From Bacterioplanoides pacificum (GTDB lineage Bacteria > Pseudomonadota > Gammaproteobacteria > Pseudomonadales > Oceanobacteraceae), in contig NZ_JBHRYB010000015.1 of the NCBI RefSeq assembly GCF_042648445.1, positions 1 to 64,000 on the forward strand: a DNA stretch of 64,000 bases. The letters run 5' to 3'. Positions 49,909 to 58,689 of the stretch are shown here, piece after piece. Within the stretch, counting starts at the first letter, position 1. Every line of letters begins with the position of its first letter. Under the pieces are notes generated by a model, which was not told the DNA's origin, did not search any database, and saw only the letters and a program-made list of their open reading frames with translations. The position numbers and the translations under genes are program-made.

Positions 49909-51027
49909 TCAGACTTTTTCAACCAGTAACGAGCCGATGGAATAACCGGCACCAAATGAGCAGATCAGGCCGCGGTCACCACTGACGAAGTCGTCTTTGT
50001 ATTTATGAAATGCAATAACAGAACCGGATGACGCAGTGTTGGCGAACTCATCCAGTACCACCGGTGCTTCCAGCTCAGTTGGCATACGGCCGAGCAGCTT
50101 TTTGACGGCGAAGTTGTTCATGTTTATATTGGCCTGGTGCAGCCACATGCGCTTCATTTCCTCGGCGGCAATACTGTTTTCCTGCAATTGCTCGCCAATG
50201 AAATTGGTTACCAGTGGGAGTAATTCCTTGAATACCTTACGGCCGCGTTGCTTAAAGGCGTAGCGGTTAGCCGGCAGACTATCAAAACAATAGTCGGCAT
50301 AAGAGGAGTCGCTGCGAATGTTGTCGGAGAACTCGGTTTGTTGTTTGGTATCGAGGATACGGAACGCATTTTCAGGTTTGGCGTTTTCCTCCGGTTCCAG
50401 GATCGCCGCGGTGGCGACGTCGCCAAAAATAAAGTGGCTGTCGCGATCTTTAAAGTCCAGTCCGGGGGTGGTGAATTCCGGATTAACAAACAATACACAT
50501 TTTGCGGTGCCGGCTTTCAGGGCGGTGAAGGCGTTGATGATGCCGAAGGTGGCGGAGGAACAGGCGATGCCCATATCGTAAGCAAAACCTTTGATGCCTA
50601 AATCACGCTGAATTTCGACTGACATACCCGGATAGTCGCGCTGCCGGAAGGTGCTGGAAACAATCACCATGTCGATATCTTCGGCGGTTTTGCCGGCCTG
50701 AGCCATGGCGTCTTTGGCCGCGGCGACCCCCATTTGCACAATTTCAGGGGTTCTGCCTTCTTCGCTCATCGGGAATACCGGATGCATGATATCCGGATTA
50801 ACGATGCCGTCTTTATACATGGCATAGCGGGATTTGATACCGGATGCTTTTTCGATAAATTCTGAGCTGGAGTGGGATAAGGCTTCCACTTCGCCTGCTT
50901 CAATGGCGGCGGCGTTGTCGGCGTTAAACTTGTCGACATACTGATTAAACGCAGCCACCAGTTCATCGTTGCTGATGGTGTGTGGGGGGGTAAAAAGTCC
51001 GGTACCGGAAATAACAATATTCGACAT
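49909..51027 (-). CDS. Beta-ketoacyl-ACP synthase III-like enzyme
   Basis: A 372-residue thiolase-fold condensing enzyme. The KAS III triad is visible: Cys in DMGIACSSATFG, His in MWLHQANINMN and Asn in FANTASSGSVI. It is longer than FabH (about 320) and begins SNIVISGTGLFTPPHTISND, the form seen in the Pseudomonas PA3286-type branch, where a member was reported to channel octanoyl-CoA into fatty-acid synthesis. The ATG at 51027 gives the family length. The same orientation and 157-bp spacing to fabA suggest a joint role in lipid synthesis; the exact substrate is inferred. Confidence 0.82.
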   Translation of the reverse strand: MSNIVISGTGLFTPPHTISNDELVAAFNQYVDKFNADNAAAIEAGEVEALSHSSSEFIEKASGIKSRYAMYKDGIVNPDIMHPVFPMSEEGRTPEIVQMGVAAAKDAMAQAGKTAEDIDMVIVSSTFRQRDYPGMSVEIQRDLGIKGFAYDMGIACSSATFGIINAFTALKAGTAKCVLFVNPEFTTPGLDFKDRDSHFIFGDVATAAILEPEENAKPENAFRILDTKQQTEFSDNIRSDSSYADYCFDSLPANRYAFKQRGRKVFKELLPLVTNFIGEQLQENSIAAEEMKRMWLHQANINMNNFAVKKLLGRMPTELEAPVVLDEFANTASSGSVIAFHKYKDDFVSGDRGLICSFGAGYSIGSLLVEKV

Positions 51028-51185
51028 GCCTGATGAAACCTTTGTTATAACTATCTGAAATGGCTGCGCCATGGGTTATATCCAACTGGCGAAGCAGAAA
51101 GATTTGCCCCATTATCCCTGTTACTGCTCGCCCTTCCAACTGCTGAATTAGTCGTAGAAGGCCAAAATTGCCATCCGGAGGAACA

Positions 51186-51566
51186 ATGCTGCGCCAATAC
51201 CTGATGTTATTCCGTACTTTGTGGCTTGGAAGTTTGTGGTCGGGCGTCTATGTGGTACGCCCGGTGCTGGAGAAAAACGGCTATTTCCCGTTCCACGGTA
51301 TGGACGTATTACATGTGCTGGTCGGCGTTGGTTTTGTCTGTGGAGTAATGATGTTGCTGACTACCTGGGTTCGGCATCTGTTCGACTGGCGTCAGCTGCC
51401 GCAACAGCTGTTGCTGGTGATGACGCTGGCATCGCTGATGTATTTTGCCTTATTGCCCTGGTGGAAACTGCAGATGATGTTGCTGCATGCGTTATCTGTG
51501 CTGGGGCTGATCTGGCTGCTGATATCGCCGCGGTCAGTGGTGTTGCGTGATAACGCCTCTCACTGA
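51186..51566 (+). CDS. DUF4149-type membrane protein
   Basis: A 126-residue inner-membrane protein with four predicted helices: FRTLWLGSLWSGVYVV, VLVGVGFVCGVMMLL, LLLVMTLASLMYFAL and LLHALSVLGLIWLLI. Size and pattern fit the DUF4149/TMEM205-like family, of unknown function, often next to yhbY and rlmE in gammaproteobacteria. GGAGGA lies just before the ATG at 51186, which decides the start. Confidence 0.72.
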   Translation: MLRQYLMLFRTLWLGSLWSGVYVVRPVLEKNGYFPFHGMDVLHVLVGVGFVCGVMMLLTTWVRHLFDWRQLPQQLLLVMTLASLMYFALLPWWKLQMMLLHALSVLGLIWLLISPRSVVLRDNASH

Positions 51567-51595
51567 CTCTTGCGGCGGCACAGGGCTGCGGACGT

Positions 51596-51904
51596 TTATT
51601 GTGGCCGTTGCAGGTTAGACAGCTTAGGGTTGGCTTTTGGATTCTGGCGCAACAGCAGGGCGACTTTACCAATCTGCTGAACCAGCTCTGCACCGGTCAG
51701 CTGTACCAGTTCTGTAATAACTGCCTGTTTTACCTCGCGATCAGCCACGGCGATTTTGATTTTAATCAGCTCGTGATCGTCCAGTGCGCGGTTCAGCTCT
51801 TCCATGACGCCCTCTGTCAGGCCGTTACCGGCGATGGTAACAATCGGATTGAGGTTGTGACCGATCGAGCGGTACGCTTTTTTCTGTTCGTTTGTTAATG
51901 CCAT
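51596..51904 (-). CDS. yhbY: Ribosome-associated RNA-binding protein YhbY
   Basis: A 102-residue CRM-domain protein. LTNEQKKAYRSIGHNLNPIV is followed by the GNGL loop, TEGVMEELNRALDDHELIKI and the basic KIAVADREVK segment. YhbY associates with pre-50S particles in E. coli. Divergent from rlmE, as in E. coli. Confidence 0.92.
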   Translation of the reverse strand: MALTNEQKKAYRSIGHNLNPIVTIAGNGLTEGVMEELNRALDDHELIKIKIAVADREVKQAVITELVQLTGAELVQQIGKVALLLRQNPKANPKLSNLQRPQ

Positions 51905-51994
51905 AAAGCTTCTGTTTCAGTGTTAGAATTGCGCTCTTAAAGAATGAAGAGCGTGATTAACGCATAGTATACCTGACCTTGGAGTAAAACCCGC

Positions 51995-52615
51995 ATGGCG
52001 CGTTCAAAAACCAGTGCTGGCTGGCTGAAAGAACATGTTGATGATCAATACGTACAGATGGCGCAGCAGGATGGCTATCGTACCCGGGCCAGTTATAAGT
52101 TGCTGGAGCTGGATGAAAAGGACAAGTTATTACAACCGGGCGCAACGGTGCTGGATCTGGGATCTGCGCCGGGCGGCTGGTCACAGGTGGTGGCGCAGCA
52201 GCTGGATGGCAATGGCGTGGTGATCGCTTCAGATATTCTGCCAATGGACAATATTGCCGATGTGACTTTTATTCAGGGGGACTTTACCGAAGAATCCGTG
52301 TTTGACGAAATCATGGCAGCGATTGATGGTCGTCCGGTAGACCTTGTAATTTCAGATATGGCCCCCAATATGTCTGGTATGTCGTCTATCGATCAGCCCG
52401 GGGCCATGTACCTGGTAGAGCTGGCGCTGGATATGGCACGCCAGACCCTGAAACCCGGGGGCAATTTTGTTGCCAAAGTGTTCCAGGGAGAAGGCTTTGA
52501 TGAATACCTGGCCGATGTGCGTCAGTCCTTCTCTAAGGTGCTGATTCGTAAGCCTAAAGCTTCCCGGGCACGATCCCGTGAGGTGTACATCGTCGGCAAA
52601 GGTTTTCGTGCTTAG
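51995..52615 (+). CDS. rlmE: 23S rRNA 2'-O-ribose methyltransferase RlmE (FtsJ)
   Basis: A 206-residue SAM-dependent enzyme that methylates U2552 in 23S rRNA during late 50S assembly. Motifs: RTRASYKLLELDEK-like RASYKLLELDEKDKLL, SAM site VLDLGSAPGGWSQV, catalytic Asp in LVISDMAPNMSG, and the K-D-K-E Lys in FVAKVFQGEGFD. It is upstream of ftsH as in E. coli and is heat-shock induced there. Confidence 0.95.
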   Translation: MARSKTSAGWLKEHVDDQYVQMAQQDGYRTRASYKLLELDEKDKLLQPGATVLDLGSAPGGWSQVVAQQLDGNGVVIASDILPMDNIADVTFIQGDFTEESVFDEIMAAIDGRPVDLVISDMAPNMSGMSSIDQPGAMYLVELALDMARQTLKPGGNFVAKVFQGEGFDEYLADVRQSFSKVLIRKPKASRARSREVYIVGKGFRA

Positions 52616-52735
52616 CGATTGCTTGCTAAGCTAGGGACTGAGGATCACAGGTTCGCCATTCGTGCTGTAGCAATCATGGGATATTCGCTGCATCGTTGGA
52701 TGGTTGTTTGGGTTAAGAGCAGAGGTATGCCACGC

Positions 52736-54661
52736 ATGGCAAAGAATTTCATTTTATGGGCAGTGATTGCCGCCGTACTGATGATGGTGTTCAACAATTT
52801 CCAGAACGTCAGTCGCGGTAAAGAATACTCCTACTCGGAGTTCATCACGGCCGTGGAAAGCGGACAGGTGGAAAAAGTCACCATCTCCGGACAAAGCATT
52901 CGTGGTATTGGCTCAGACGGTCAGGCATTTGAAACAGTCCTGCCGGTCTATGATGACAAGCTGATGGATACCCTGCTGAACAATCGGGTTCAGGTTGTGG
53001 GTGAAAAGCCTGAGAAGCAGGGTTTCTTTACCCAGTTATTACTGGCGTCACTGCCGATCCTGATCATCATTGCGGTATTTATGTTGTTTATGCGCCAGAT
53101 GCAAGGCGGTGCGGGCGGCAAGGGCGGCCCGATGGCGTTTGGCAAAAGCAAGGCCAAGCTGCTGAGCGAAGATCAGATTAAAACCACATTTGAAGACGTT
53201 GCCGGGTGCGACGAAGCCAAAGAAGACGTTAAAGAACTGGTTGAGTTTCTGCAGGATCCGGGTAAATACCAGCGTCTGGGCGGCAAAATTCCGCGCGGTG
53301 TGTTGATGGTGGGGCAGCCGGGTACCGGTAAAACCCTGCTGGCAAAAGCCATTGCCGGTGAAGCGCGGGTGCCGTTCTTTTCGATTTCCGGTTCTGACTT
53401 CGTTGAAATGTTTGTCGGTGTTGGTGCTTCCCGTGTGCGTGATATGTTCGAGCAGGCCAAGAAGCAGGCCCCTTGTATTATCTTTATCGACGAAATCGAT
53501 GCCGTTGGCCGTTCCCGTGGTGTTGGTATCGGTGGTGGTAACGATGAACGCGAACAAACTCTTAACCAGTTACTGGTTGAAATGGACGGCTTTGAAGTCA
53601 ACGATGGCATCATCGTCATCGCAGCAACTAACCGCCCGGATGTACTGGATCCGGCGCTGTTACGCCCGGGTCGTTTCGACCGTCAGGTAACGGTTGGTTT
53701 ACCGGATATTCGTGGTCGTGAGCAGATTCTGAAAGTGCACATGAAAAAAGTACCACTGGCAGATGACGTGAACGCCTCGTTGATTGCCCGTGGTACCCCG
53801 GGTTTCTCTGGTGCTGACCTGGCGAACCTGGTGAACGAAGCCTCGCTGTTTGCTGCCCGTGCTAACCGTAACCTGGTCACTATGGAAGAGTTCGAGAAGG
53901 CCAAGGATAAAATCCTGATGGGCGCTGAACGTAAGACCATGGTGATGTCGGAAGCGGAAAAAACCAATACCGCCTATCACGAAGCGGGTCATGCGATTGT
54001 CGGCCGTCTGGTGCCGGAACATGATCCCGTTTATAAGGTGTCGATTATCCCGCGTGGACGTGCACTGGGTGTGACTATGTTCCTGCCAGAAGAGGATCGC
54101 CATTCGATCAGTAAGCGTGGTATCGAAAGTAATATCTGCTCGCTGTACGGCGGCCGTATTGCCGAAGAGATGACGCTGGGCAAAGATGGTGTGACTACGG
54201 GTGCTTCTAACGATATCGAGCGCGCCACGAAATATGCACGCAACTACGTGACCAAGTGGGGGCTGTCGGACAAACTGGGTGCTCAGCTGTACAGCGAAGA
54301 AGAGCAGCAAAGTTATCTGGGGTCTTCCGGTGGTGGGCAGTTGTCTCACCTGTCGGATGAAACCGCGCGTATTATTGATGCGGAAGTGAAGGAGCTGCTG
54401 GATCGTTGCTACAACCGTGCGGCAGCTTTGCTGGAAGATAACCGTGACAAGCTGGAATTGATGAAGGATGCTCTGATGGAGTATGAAACCATCGATTCTG
54501 ACCAGATTGACGACATTATGGCGGGTAAAAAACCTCGCCCACCCAAATCCTGGGATGATAATGGCTCAGGGCCGGCGGCACCGGTGGCTGAGAGTCATGA
54601 TCTGGCGAAAGATGATAGCGATGACTCCATTGGTGATGCTGCCGGAGAGCAGAATTCTTAA
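52736..54661 (+). CDS. ftsH: ATP-dependent zinc metalloprotease FtsH
   Basis: A 641-residue membrane-anchored AAA+ protease that degrades misfolded membrane proteins and short-lived regulators such as LpxC and sigma-32. Two N-terminal membrane helices flank a periplasmic domain; Walker A GQPGTGKTLLAKAI, Walker B CIIFIDEIDAVG, SRH FDRQVTVGLPD, and the zinc site HEAGH. The start MAKNFILWAVIAA at 52736 matches E. coli (MAKNLILW) and has GAGG 10 bp upstream. Tail is acidic and Ser/Asp-rich. Confidence 0.96.
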   Translation: MAKNFILWAVIAAVLMMVFNNFQNVSRGKEYSYSEFITAVESGQVEKVTISGQSIRGIGSDGQAFETVLPVYDDKLMDTLLNNRVQVVGEKPEKQGFFTQLLLASLPILIIIAVFMLFMRQMQGGAGGKGGPMAFGKSKAKLLSEDQIKTTFEDVAGCDEAKEDVKELVEFLQDPGKYQRLGGKIPRGVLMVGQPGTGKTLLAKAIAGEARVPFFSISGSDFVEMFVGVGASRVRDMFEQAKKQAPCIIFIDEIDAVGRSRGVGIGGGNDEREQTLNQLLVEMDGFEVNDGIIVIAATNRPDVLDPALLRPGRFDRQVTVGLPDIRGREQILKVHMKKVPLADDVNASLIARGTPGFSGADLANLVNEASLFAARANRNLVTMEEFEKAKDKILMGAERKTMVMSEAEKTNTAYHEAGHAIVGRLVPEHDPVYKVSIIPRGRALGVTMFLPEEDRHSISKRGIESNICSLYGGRIAEEMTLGKDGVTTGASNDIERATKYARNYVTKWGLSDKLGAQLYSEEEQQSYLGSSGGGQLSHLSDETARIIDAEVKELLDRCYNRAAALLEDNRDKLELMKDALMEYETIDSDQIDDIMAGKKPRPPKSWDDNGSGPAAPVAESHDLAKDDSDDSIGDAAGEQNS

Positions 54662-54679
54662 TGGCTTTGCTTGATTAAT

Positions 54680-54705
54680 AAAAAGGCGGCTTGGCCGCCT
54701 TTTTT
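54680..54705 (+). terminator. Terminator after ftsH
   Basis: AAGGCGGC-TTG-GCCGCCTT stem followed by U6, 20 bp past the ftsH stop. Confidence 0.9.
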
Positions 54706-54783
54706 GTTTCTTCTTTAGATCTTGTTGTCTGCGCTATGGACTAATTTTCGTAGCAGCTTGTGATTCCGCTTCATGACCAGTAA

Positions 54784-55635
54784 GTGAAAAACGTGATTTT
54801 GCAATGTGGCCAGCGTACGCTGGATTTATCCCGGGCCCGGGTGATGGGTATTTTAAATGTAACGCCGGACTCATTTTCCGATGGTGGGCGATTTAATACG
54901 CTGGATACGGCCGTGCGTCAGGCTGAACAGATGTTGGCCGATGGTGCAGCCATCATTGATGTCGGGGGCGAATCCACGCGCCCGGGCGCACAACCGGTAT
55001 CTGAAGCACAGGAGCTGGAACGGGTAATCCCGGTGGTTGAAGCCATTGCCCGTCGGCTGGATGTCCTGATTTCTGTGGATACCAGTACCGCTGCGGTTAT
55101 TCGTGAATCGGCGGCGGCGGGCGCACATCTGATCAATGATGTGCGGGCGTTACAGCGCGAAGGGGCATTAGCCGCCGCGGCACACAGTGGTTTGCCGGTG
55201 TGCCTGATGCATATGCAGGGGGATCCGCAGACCATGCAGCAGAATCCGGATTATCTGGATGTGGTGCTGGAAGTGATCGACTTCCTCGAACGTCGTGTTG
55301 CCTTATGTGAAAATGCCGGCATCAGCCGTGACCGTATTTTGCTTGATCCCGGATTTGGTTTTGGTAAATCCTTTGCGCATAATTTCGAATTGCTGAACCG
55401 GCTGGAGTTATTACAACGGCTGGATTTACCGTTATTGATTGGCCTGTCGCGCAAACGAATGATCGGACAGGCAAGCGGTTGTGATGAGCCTGCTGAGCGG
55501 GTCGCTGGCAGTCTTGCCGGGGCGGTAGTCAGTGCCATGAAAGGGGCGCGGATTCTGCGAGTACATGATGTGCGACAAACGGTTCAGGCGCTGGCGGTGG
55601 TGAATGCCACCCTCAGCCAGGGGATGACAATTTAA
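54784..55635 (+). CDS. folP: Dihydropteroate synthase FolP
   Basis: A 283-residue TIM-barrel enzyme joining pABA to the pterin pyrophosphate in folate synthesis; target of sulfonamides. Motifs: MGILNVTPDSFSDGGRF, DVGGESTRPGA, NDVRALQ, LLDPGFGFGKSF and the pterin-site IGLSRKRMIG. The GTG start at 54784 gives normal length; the start is not otherwise supported by a strong SD. ftsH-folP-glmM order as in E. coli. Confidence 0.93.
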   Translation: MKNVILQCGQRTLDLSRARVMGILNVTPDSFSDGGRFNTLDTAVRQAEQMLADGAAIIDVGGESTRPGAQPVSEAQELERVIPVVEAIARRLDVLISVDTSTAAVIRESAAAGAHLINDVRALQREGALAAAAHSGLPVCLMHMQGDPQTMQQNPDYLDVVLEVIDFLERRVALCENAGISRDRILLDPGFGFGKSFAHNFELLNRLELLQRLDLPLLIGLSRKRMIGQASGCDEPAERVAGSLAGAVVSAMKGARILRVHDVRQTVQALAVVNATLSQGMTI

Positions 55636-55698
55636 CAGGCCGCAACGTCGGCGAGCATTTTTGATTAGTGCCCATTGTGGGGCGGACAAGGACAGACG

Positions 55699-57033
55699 AT
55701 GTCGAGAAAATATTTTGGTACCGATGGTATTCGTGGTGAAGTAGGCCAGTTTCCGATTACTCCGGACTTCGTGATGAAGCTGGGCTGGGCCGCCGGTAAA
55801 GTGTTTGCCAGCGAAGGTAAAAGCACCATTCTGATTGGTAAAGATACCCGTATTTCCGGTTATATGTTCGAGTCTGCACTGGAAGCGGGGCTGTCGGCCG
55901 CGGGTGTTGACAGTGGTTTGTTAGGCCCGATGCCAACGCCAGGAATTGCTTATCTGACCCGTACTTTCCGAGCTGATGCCGGCATTGTAATCAGTGCTTC
56001 TCATAATCCGTACCATGATAACGGCATTAAATTTTTCTCCTCAGCGGGTACCAAGCTGGATGACGACATCGAGCGGGCGATTGAAGATTATCTGGATCAG
56101 CCGATGACGACGGTTTCCTCTGACCAGCTGGGTAAAGCGTTTCGCATCAATGATGCGGCCGGGCGTTATATTGAATTCTGCAAAAGTACCGTACGCCGCC
56201 TGCATCTGAAAGGTCAGCGTATTGTGCTGGATTGCGCTCATGGCGCTACGTATCAGATTGCACCGGCAGTGTTCCGTGAGTTGGGTGCTGAGGTCATTGT
56301 GATTGGCGCTCAGCCGGACGGGCTGAATATTAATAAGGACGTTGGTTCAACCTCCGCAAAAGCATTGCAGCAGAAGGTGGTGGAAACCCGTGCCGACCTC
56401 GGAATCGCCTTTGATGGTGATGGCGACCGGGTTGTTATGGTGGATGGTAATGGTGCCATCGTCGACGGGGATGAGCTGTTATATATCATGGCTGTTCATG
56501 CGCAGAGTCGCGGTCGCCTGGGCGGTGGAGTGGTCGGCACGCTGATGTCGAATCTTGGGCTGGAGCTGGCACTCAAAGAAAAAGGCATTGGCTTTGCGCG
56601 TGCGAAAGTCGGTGACCGTTATGTGATGCAGCAGTTAAAAGAACATCAATGGCGCTTTGGTGGTGAATCTTCCGGCCATTTGTTATGTCTGGATTCCACC
56701 ACGACCGGTGACGGCATTGTATCTGCGTTACAGGTGATGATGGCACTGCAGGATTTTGGCCAGTCTTTGCAGGATCTGAAGCAGGGTATGAGTAAGTGCC
56801 CGCAAACCATGATTAATGTGCGTCGTAATAAAGATATCGATGTTAATGCGGATAAAACCGTACAGGCGGCGGTGGCCGATGTTGAGCAGACACTGGCTGG
56901 TCGTGGCCGTGTATTGTTGCGGCCATCGGGTACTGAGCCGGTGGTACGGGTGATGGTGGAAGGTGAAAACGCGGCACAGGTCAGGGAGTTAACCCGGCAG
57001 CTGGCGGACGTTGTTGAAGGCGTATTAGCCTGA
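55699..57033 (+). CDS. glmM: Phosphoglucosamine mutase GlmM
   Basis: A 444-residue enzyme converting glucosamine-6-P to glucosamine-1-P for peptidoglycan and LPS. N-terminus MSRKYFGTDGIRGEVG, phospho-serine loop ISASHNPYHDNGIKFF, metal loop DGDGDRVVMVD and phosphate-binding RPSGTEPVVRVMVEG. ATG at 55699 chosen by family alignment; GGACAGACG precedes it. Confidence 0.96.
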   Translation: MSRKYFGTDGIRGEVGQFPITPDFVMKLGWAAGKVFASEGKSTILIGKDTRISGYMFESALEAGLSAAGVDSGLLGPMPTPGIAYLTRTFRADAGIVISASHNPYHDNGIKFFSSAGTKLDDDIERAIEDYLDQPMTTVSSDQLGKAFRINDAAGRYIEFCKSTVRRLHLKGQRIVLDCAHGATYQIAPAVFRELGAEVIVIGAQPDGLNINKDVGSTSAKALQQKVVETRADLGIAFDGDGDRVVMVDGNGAIVDGDELLYIMAVHAQSRGRLGGGVVGTLMSNLGLELALKEKGIGFARAKVGDRYVMQQLKEHQWRFGGESSGHLLCLDSTTTGDGIVSALQVMMALQDFGQSLQDLKQGMSKCPQTMINVRRNKDIDVNADKTVQAAVADVEQTLAGRGRVLLRPSGTEPVVRVMVEGENAAQVRELTRQLADVVEGVLA

Positions 57034-57120
57034 TCCGGGCGGGCAACAGAGCATCTTTGTCTCTTGTGTCTGTCATGCTTCTTAGATAGTATCTGCGCTC
57101 TTTGAATTTTGGGAAAACTC

Positions 57121-57867
57121 ATGCGTCGACTGTTAGTTGCCGGAAACTGGAAGATGAACGCTTCCAGCAGCATGGCTGAAGCCTTGTTATCCGATATCCT
57201 GACCGCTGATATCCAGAGCTGTGATGTGGCTGTATTTCCGCCATTTCCGTATCTGGCTGCGGCAGGTGTACGCCTGAGTAATGCTGCTGTTCAGTTAGGG
57301 GCGCAAAATTGTGCCACGGCAGACAGTGGCGCTTATACCGGTGAAGTATCGGTTGCCATGTTGCAGGATGTGGGTTGCCAGCTGGTACTGGTTGGTCACT
57401 CTGAGCGTCGTGCCCTGTTCCATGAGACGGACGCGGTGGTGTTGGCGAAAACCGAAAAAATCCTGGCCCAGGATATGACGGCGGTGGTCTGTGTTGGTGA
57501 AACACTGGAACAACGTCAGTCGGGTAATGCTGAGCTGATTGTTAAACAGCAGTTATCCGCTTTGTTGCATCAGCTGAAAGAGGCTCAGTGGTCACAGGTT
57601 GTGATCGCTTATGAACCGGTCTGGGCAATTGGTACTGGTGAAACCGCAACACCGGAGCAGGCGCAGCAGATGCATGCCTTTATCCGTTCGCTGCTGGCGG
57701 GTGTCAGTCAGAAAGTGGCTGATGAAACCCGGGTTTTGTATGGCGGCAGTGTGAAAGCTGCTAATGCGGCCGAGTTATTTGCTCAGCCGGATATTGATGG
57801 TGGTCTGGTTGGCGGAGCTTCGCTGACGGCTGAAGAATTTTTGGGAATCTGTCGTTCAATAGGTTGA
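57121..57867 (+). CDS. tpiA: Triosephosphate isomerase TpiA
   Basis: A 248-residue glycolytic isomerase. N-terminal LLVAGNWKMNASSS with the catalytic Lys, GHSERRALFHE with the electrophile His, AYEPVWAIGTGETATPEQ with the catalytic Glu and loop 6, and the C-terminal YGGSVKAANAAELF phosphate site. The gene ends inside the SD of secG, indicating an operon. Confidence 0.96.
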   Translation: MRRLLVAGNWKMNASSSMAEALLSDILTADIQSCDVAVFPPFPYLAAAGVRLSNAAVQLGAQNCATADSGAYTGEVSVAMLQDVGCQLVLVGHSERRALFHETDAVVLAKTEKILAQDMTAVVCVGETLEQRQSGNAELIVKQQLSALLHQLKEAQWSQVVIAYEPVWAIGTGETATPEQAQQMHAFIRSLLAGVSQKVADETRVLYGGSVKAANAAELFAQPDIDGGLVGGASLTAEEFLGICRSIG

Positions 57868-57869
57868 AT

Positions 57870-58277
57870 ATGGAACAAATTATTTTAATCGCTCACATTC
57901 TGTTTGCGCTGGGTATTATCGGTTTTGTCATGCTGCAGCAGGGCAAAGGTGCGGATGCCGGTGCTTCGTTTGGTAGCGGCGCTTCTCAGACGGTGTTTGG
58001 CAGTCAGGGTTCCGGTAATTTCCTGAGCCGTTCCACTGCAATTCTTGCCACTTTATTTTTTGTAACCAGCCTGGGTTTGGCGGTTGTGGCTAAACAAAAA
58101 GCAGTTGGTGCTGCTGAAGTGGGTATTCCTAGTCAGGAAGTGATTGAAAAGCTTGAGCAAGACACCCCAATTGTGGAAGAATACGCGCCAGTTTCTGATG
58201 TACCTGATCTTGGCGATGCGCCGGAGCTGGATGCGTCAGTTTCTGATGAGCCTGTATTAGACAAGGCTGATCAGTAA
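57870..58277 (+). CDS. secG: Preprotein translocase subunit SecG
   Basis: A 135-residue Sec-channel subunit. Helix 1 IILIAHILFALGIIGFVMLQ, then GKGADAGASFGSGASQTVFG with the conserved GxGASxTxFG motif, helix 2 LATLFFVTSLGLAVVA, and a long acidic tail of about 55 residues rich in Glu, Asp, Pro and Val. Start at 57870 (MEQIILIAH) by family. Ends 17 bp before the tRNA. Confidence 0.93.
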   Translation: MEQIILIAHILFALGIIGFVMLQQGKGADAGASFGSGASQTVFGSQGSGNFLSRSTAILATLFFVTSLGLAVVAKQKAVGAAEVGIPSQEVIEKLEQDTPIVEEYAPVSDVPDLGDAPELDASVSDEPVLDKADQ

Positions 58278-58294
58278 GTTCGTCAGAATGTAGT

Positions 58295-58380
58295 GCGGAT
58301 GTGGTGGAATTGGTAGACACGCCATCTTGAGGGGGTGGTGAGCATAGCTCGTGCGAGTTCAAGTCTCGCCATCCGCACCA
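58295..58380 (+). tRNA. leuU: tRNA-Leu (anticodon GAG)
   Basis: An 86-nt class II tRNA: acceptor GCGGATG pairs with CATCCGC, D-arm GGTGGAATTGGTAGACAC, anticodon loop TTGAGGG (anticodon GAG), a long variable arm (TGGTGAGCATAGCTCGT) and T-loop GTTCAAGTC, with encoded ACCA. Placement after secG matches leuU of E. coli. Confidence 0.95.
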
Positions 58381-58408
58381 AATTTCTGAAATCGGGCAGT
58401 ATTAGTTA

Positions 58409-58433
58409 AAAAGCGAACAGAGTTCGCTTTTTC
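58409..58433 (+). terminator. Terminator after tRNA-Leu
   Basis: An 11-bp stem AAAAAGCGAAC / GTTCGCTTTTT with a 3-base loop; ends the secG-leuU transcript. Confidence 0.85.
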
Positions 58434-58480
58434 TGTTTAAAGCACCTATAATGCGCCTGCTTTTTACAGAACACTTGCTT

Positions 58481-58507
58481 AAAAGCCCCTCGAGTCAGGG
58501 GCTTTTT
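58481..58507 (+). terminator. Terminator ending a possible short transcript
   Basis: AAAAGCCCCT / AGGGGCTTTTT, 10-bp stem, U5. It lies only 29 bp after a TATAAT element (58447-58452), so any transcript made there would be about 50 nt. Confidence 0.8.
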
Positions 58508-58644
58508 CGTACTCGCGACACAGTCGCTGAGTTGTATGCAGGTGTTTCTCCTGGATCCATCCTCACAGGGTTGATCGGGTCTGCCAGTGTGACGGCAGTA
58601 ACGGACATGGCAAGGCAGACCCCAAGCGTCTGTTTTGAATGGTG

Positions 58645-58668
58645 ACTGGGCATTTGTGCCCAGTTTTT
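58645..58668 (+). terminator. Leader hairpin before rimP
   Basis: ACTGGGC-ATTTGTG-GCCCAGT-like stem (ACTGGGC / GCCCAGT) followed by U5, 22 bp before the TTG start of rimP. It could attenuate the rimP-nusA-infB operon; NusA autoregulation acts in leaders of this operon in E. coli. Confidence 0.6.
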
Positions 58669-58689
58669 GTTTGTATTGAGGGTAATTGT

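Larger units (their letters stand above)
58381..58689 (+). other. 309-bp region with three terminators before rimP
   Basis: After the tRNA come an intrinsic terminator (58409-58433, AAAAAGCGAAC/GTTCGCTTTTT), a perfect TATAAT at 58447-58452, a second terminator (58481-58507, AAAAGCCCCT/AGGGGCTTTTT) and a third hairpin (58645-58668, ACTGGGC/GCCCAGT plus U5) just before rimP. No protein gene is visible. The rimP-nusA-infB promoter should be in the second half. Confidence 0.6.
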
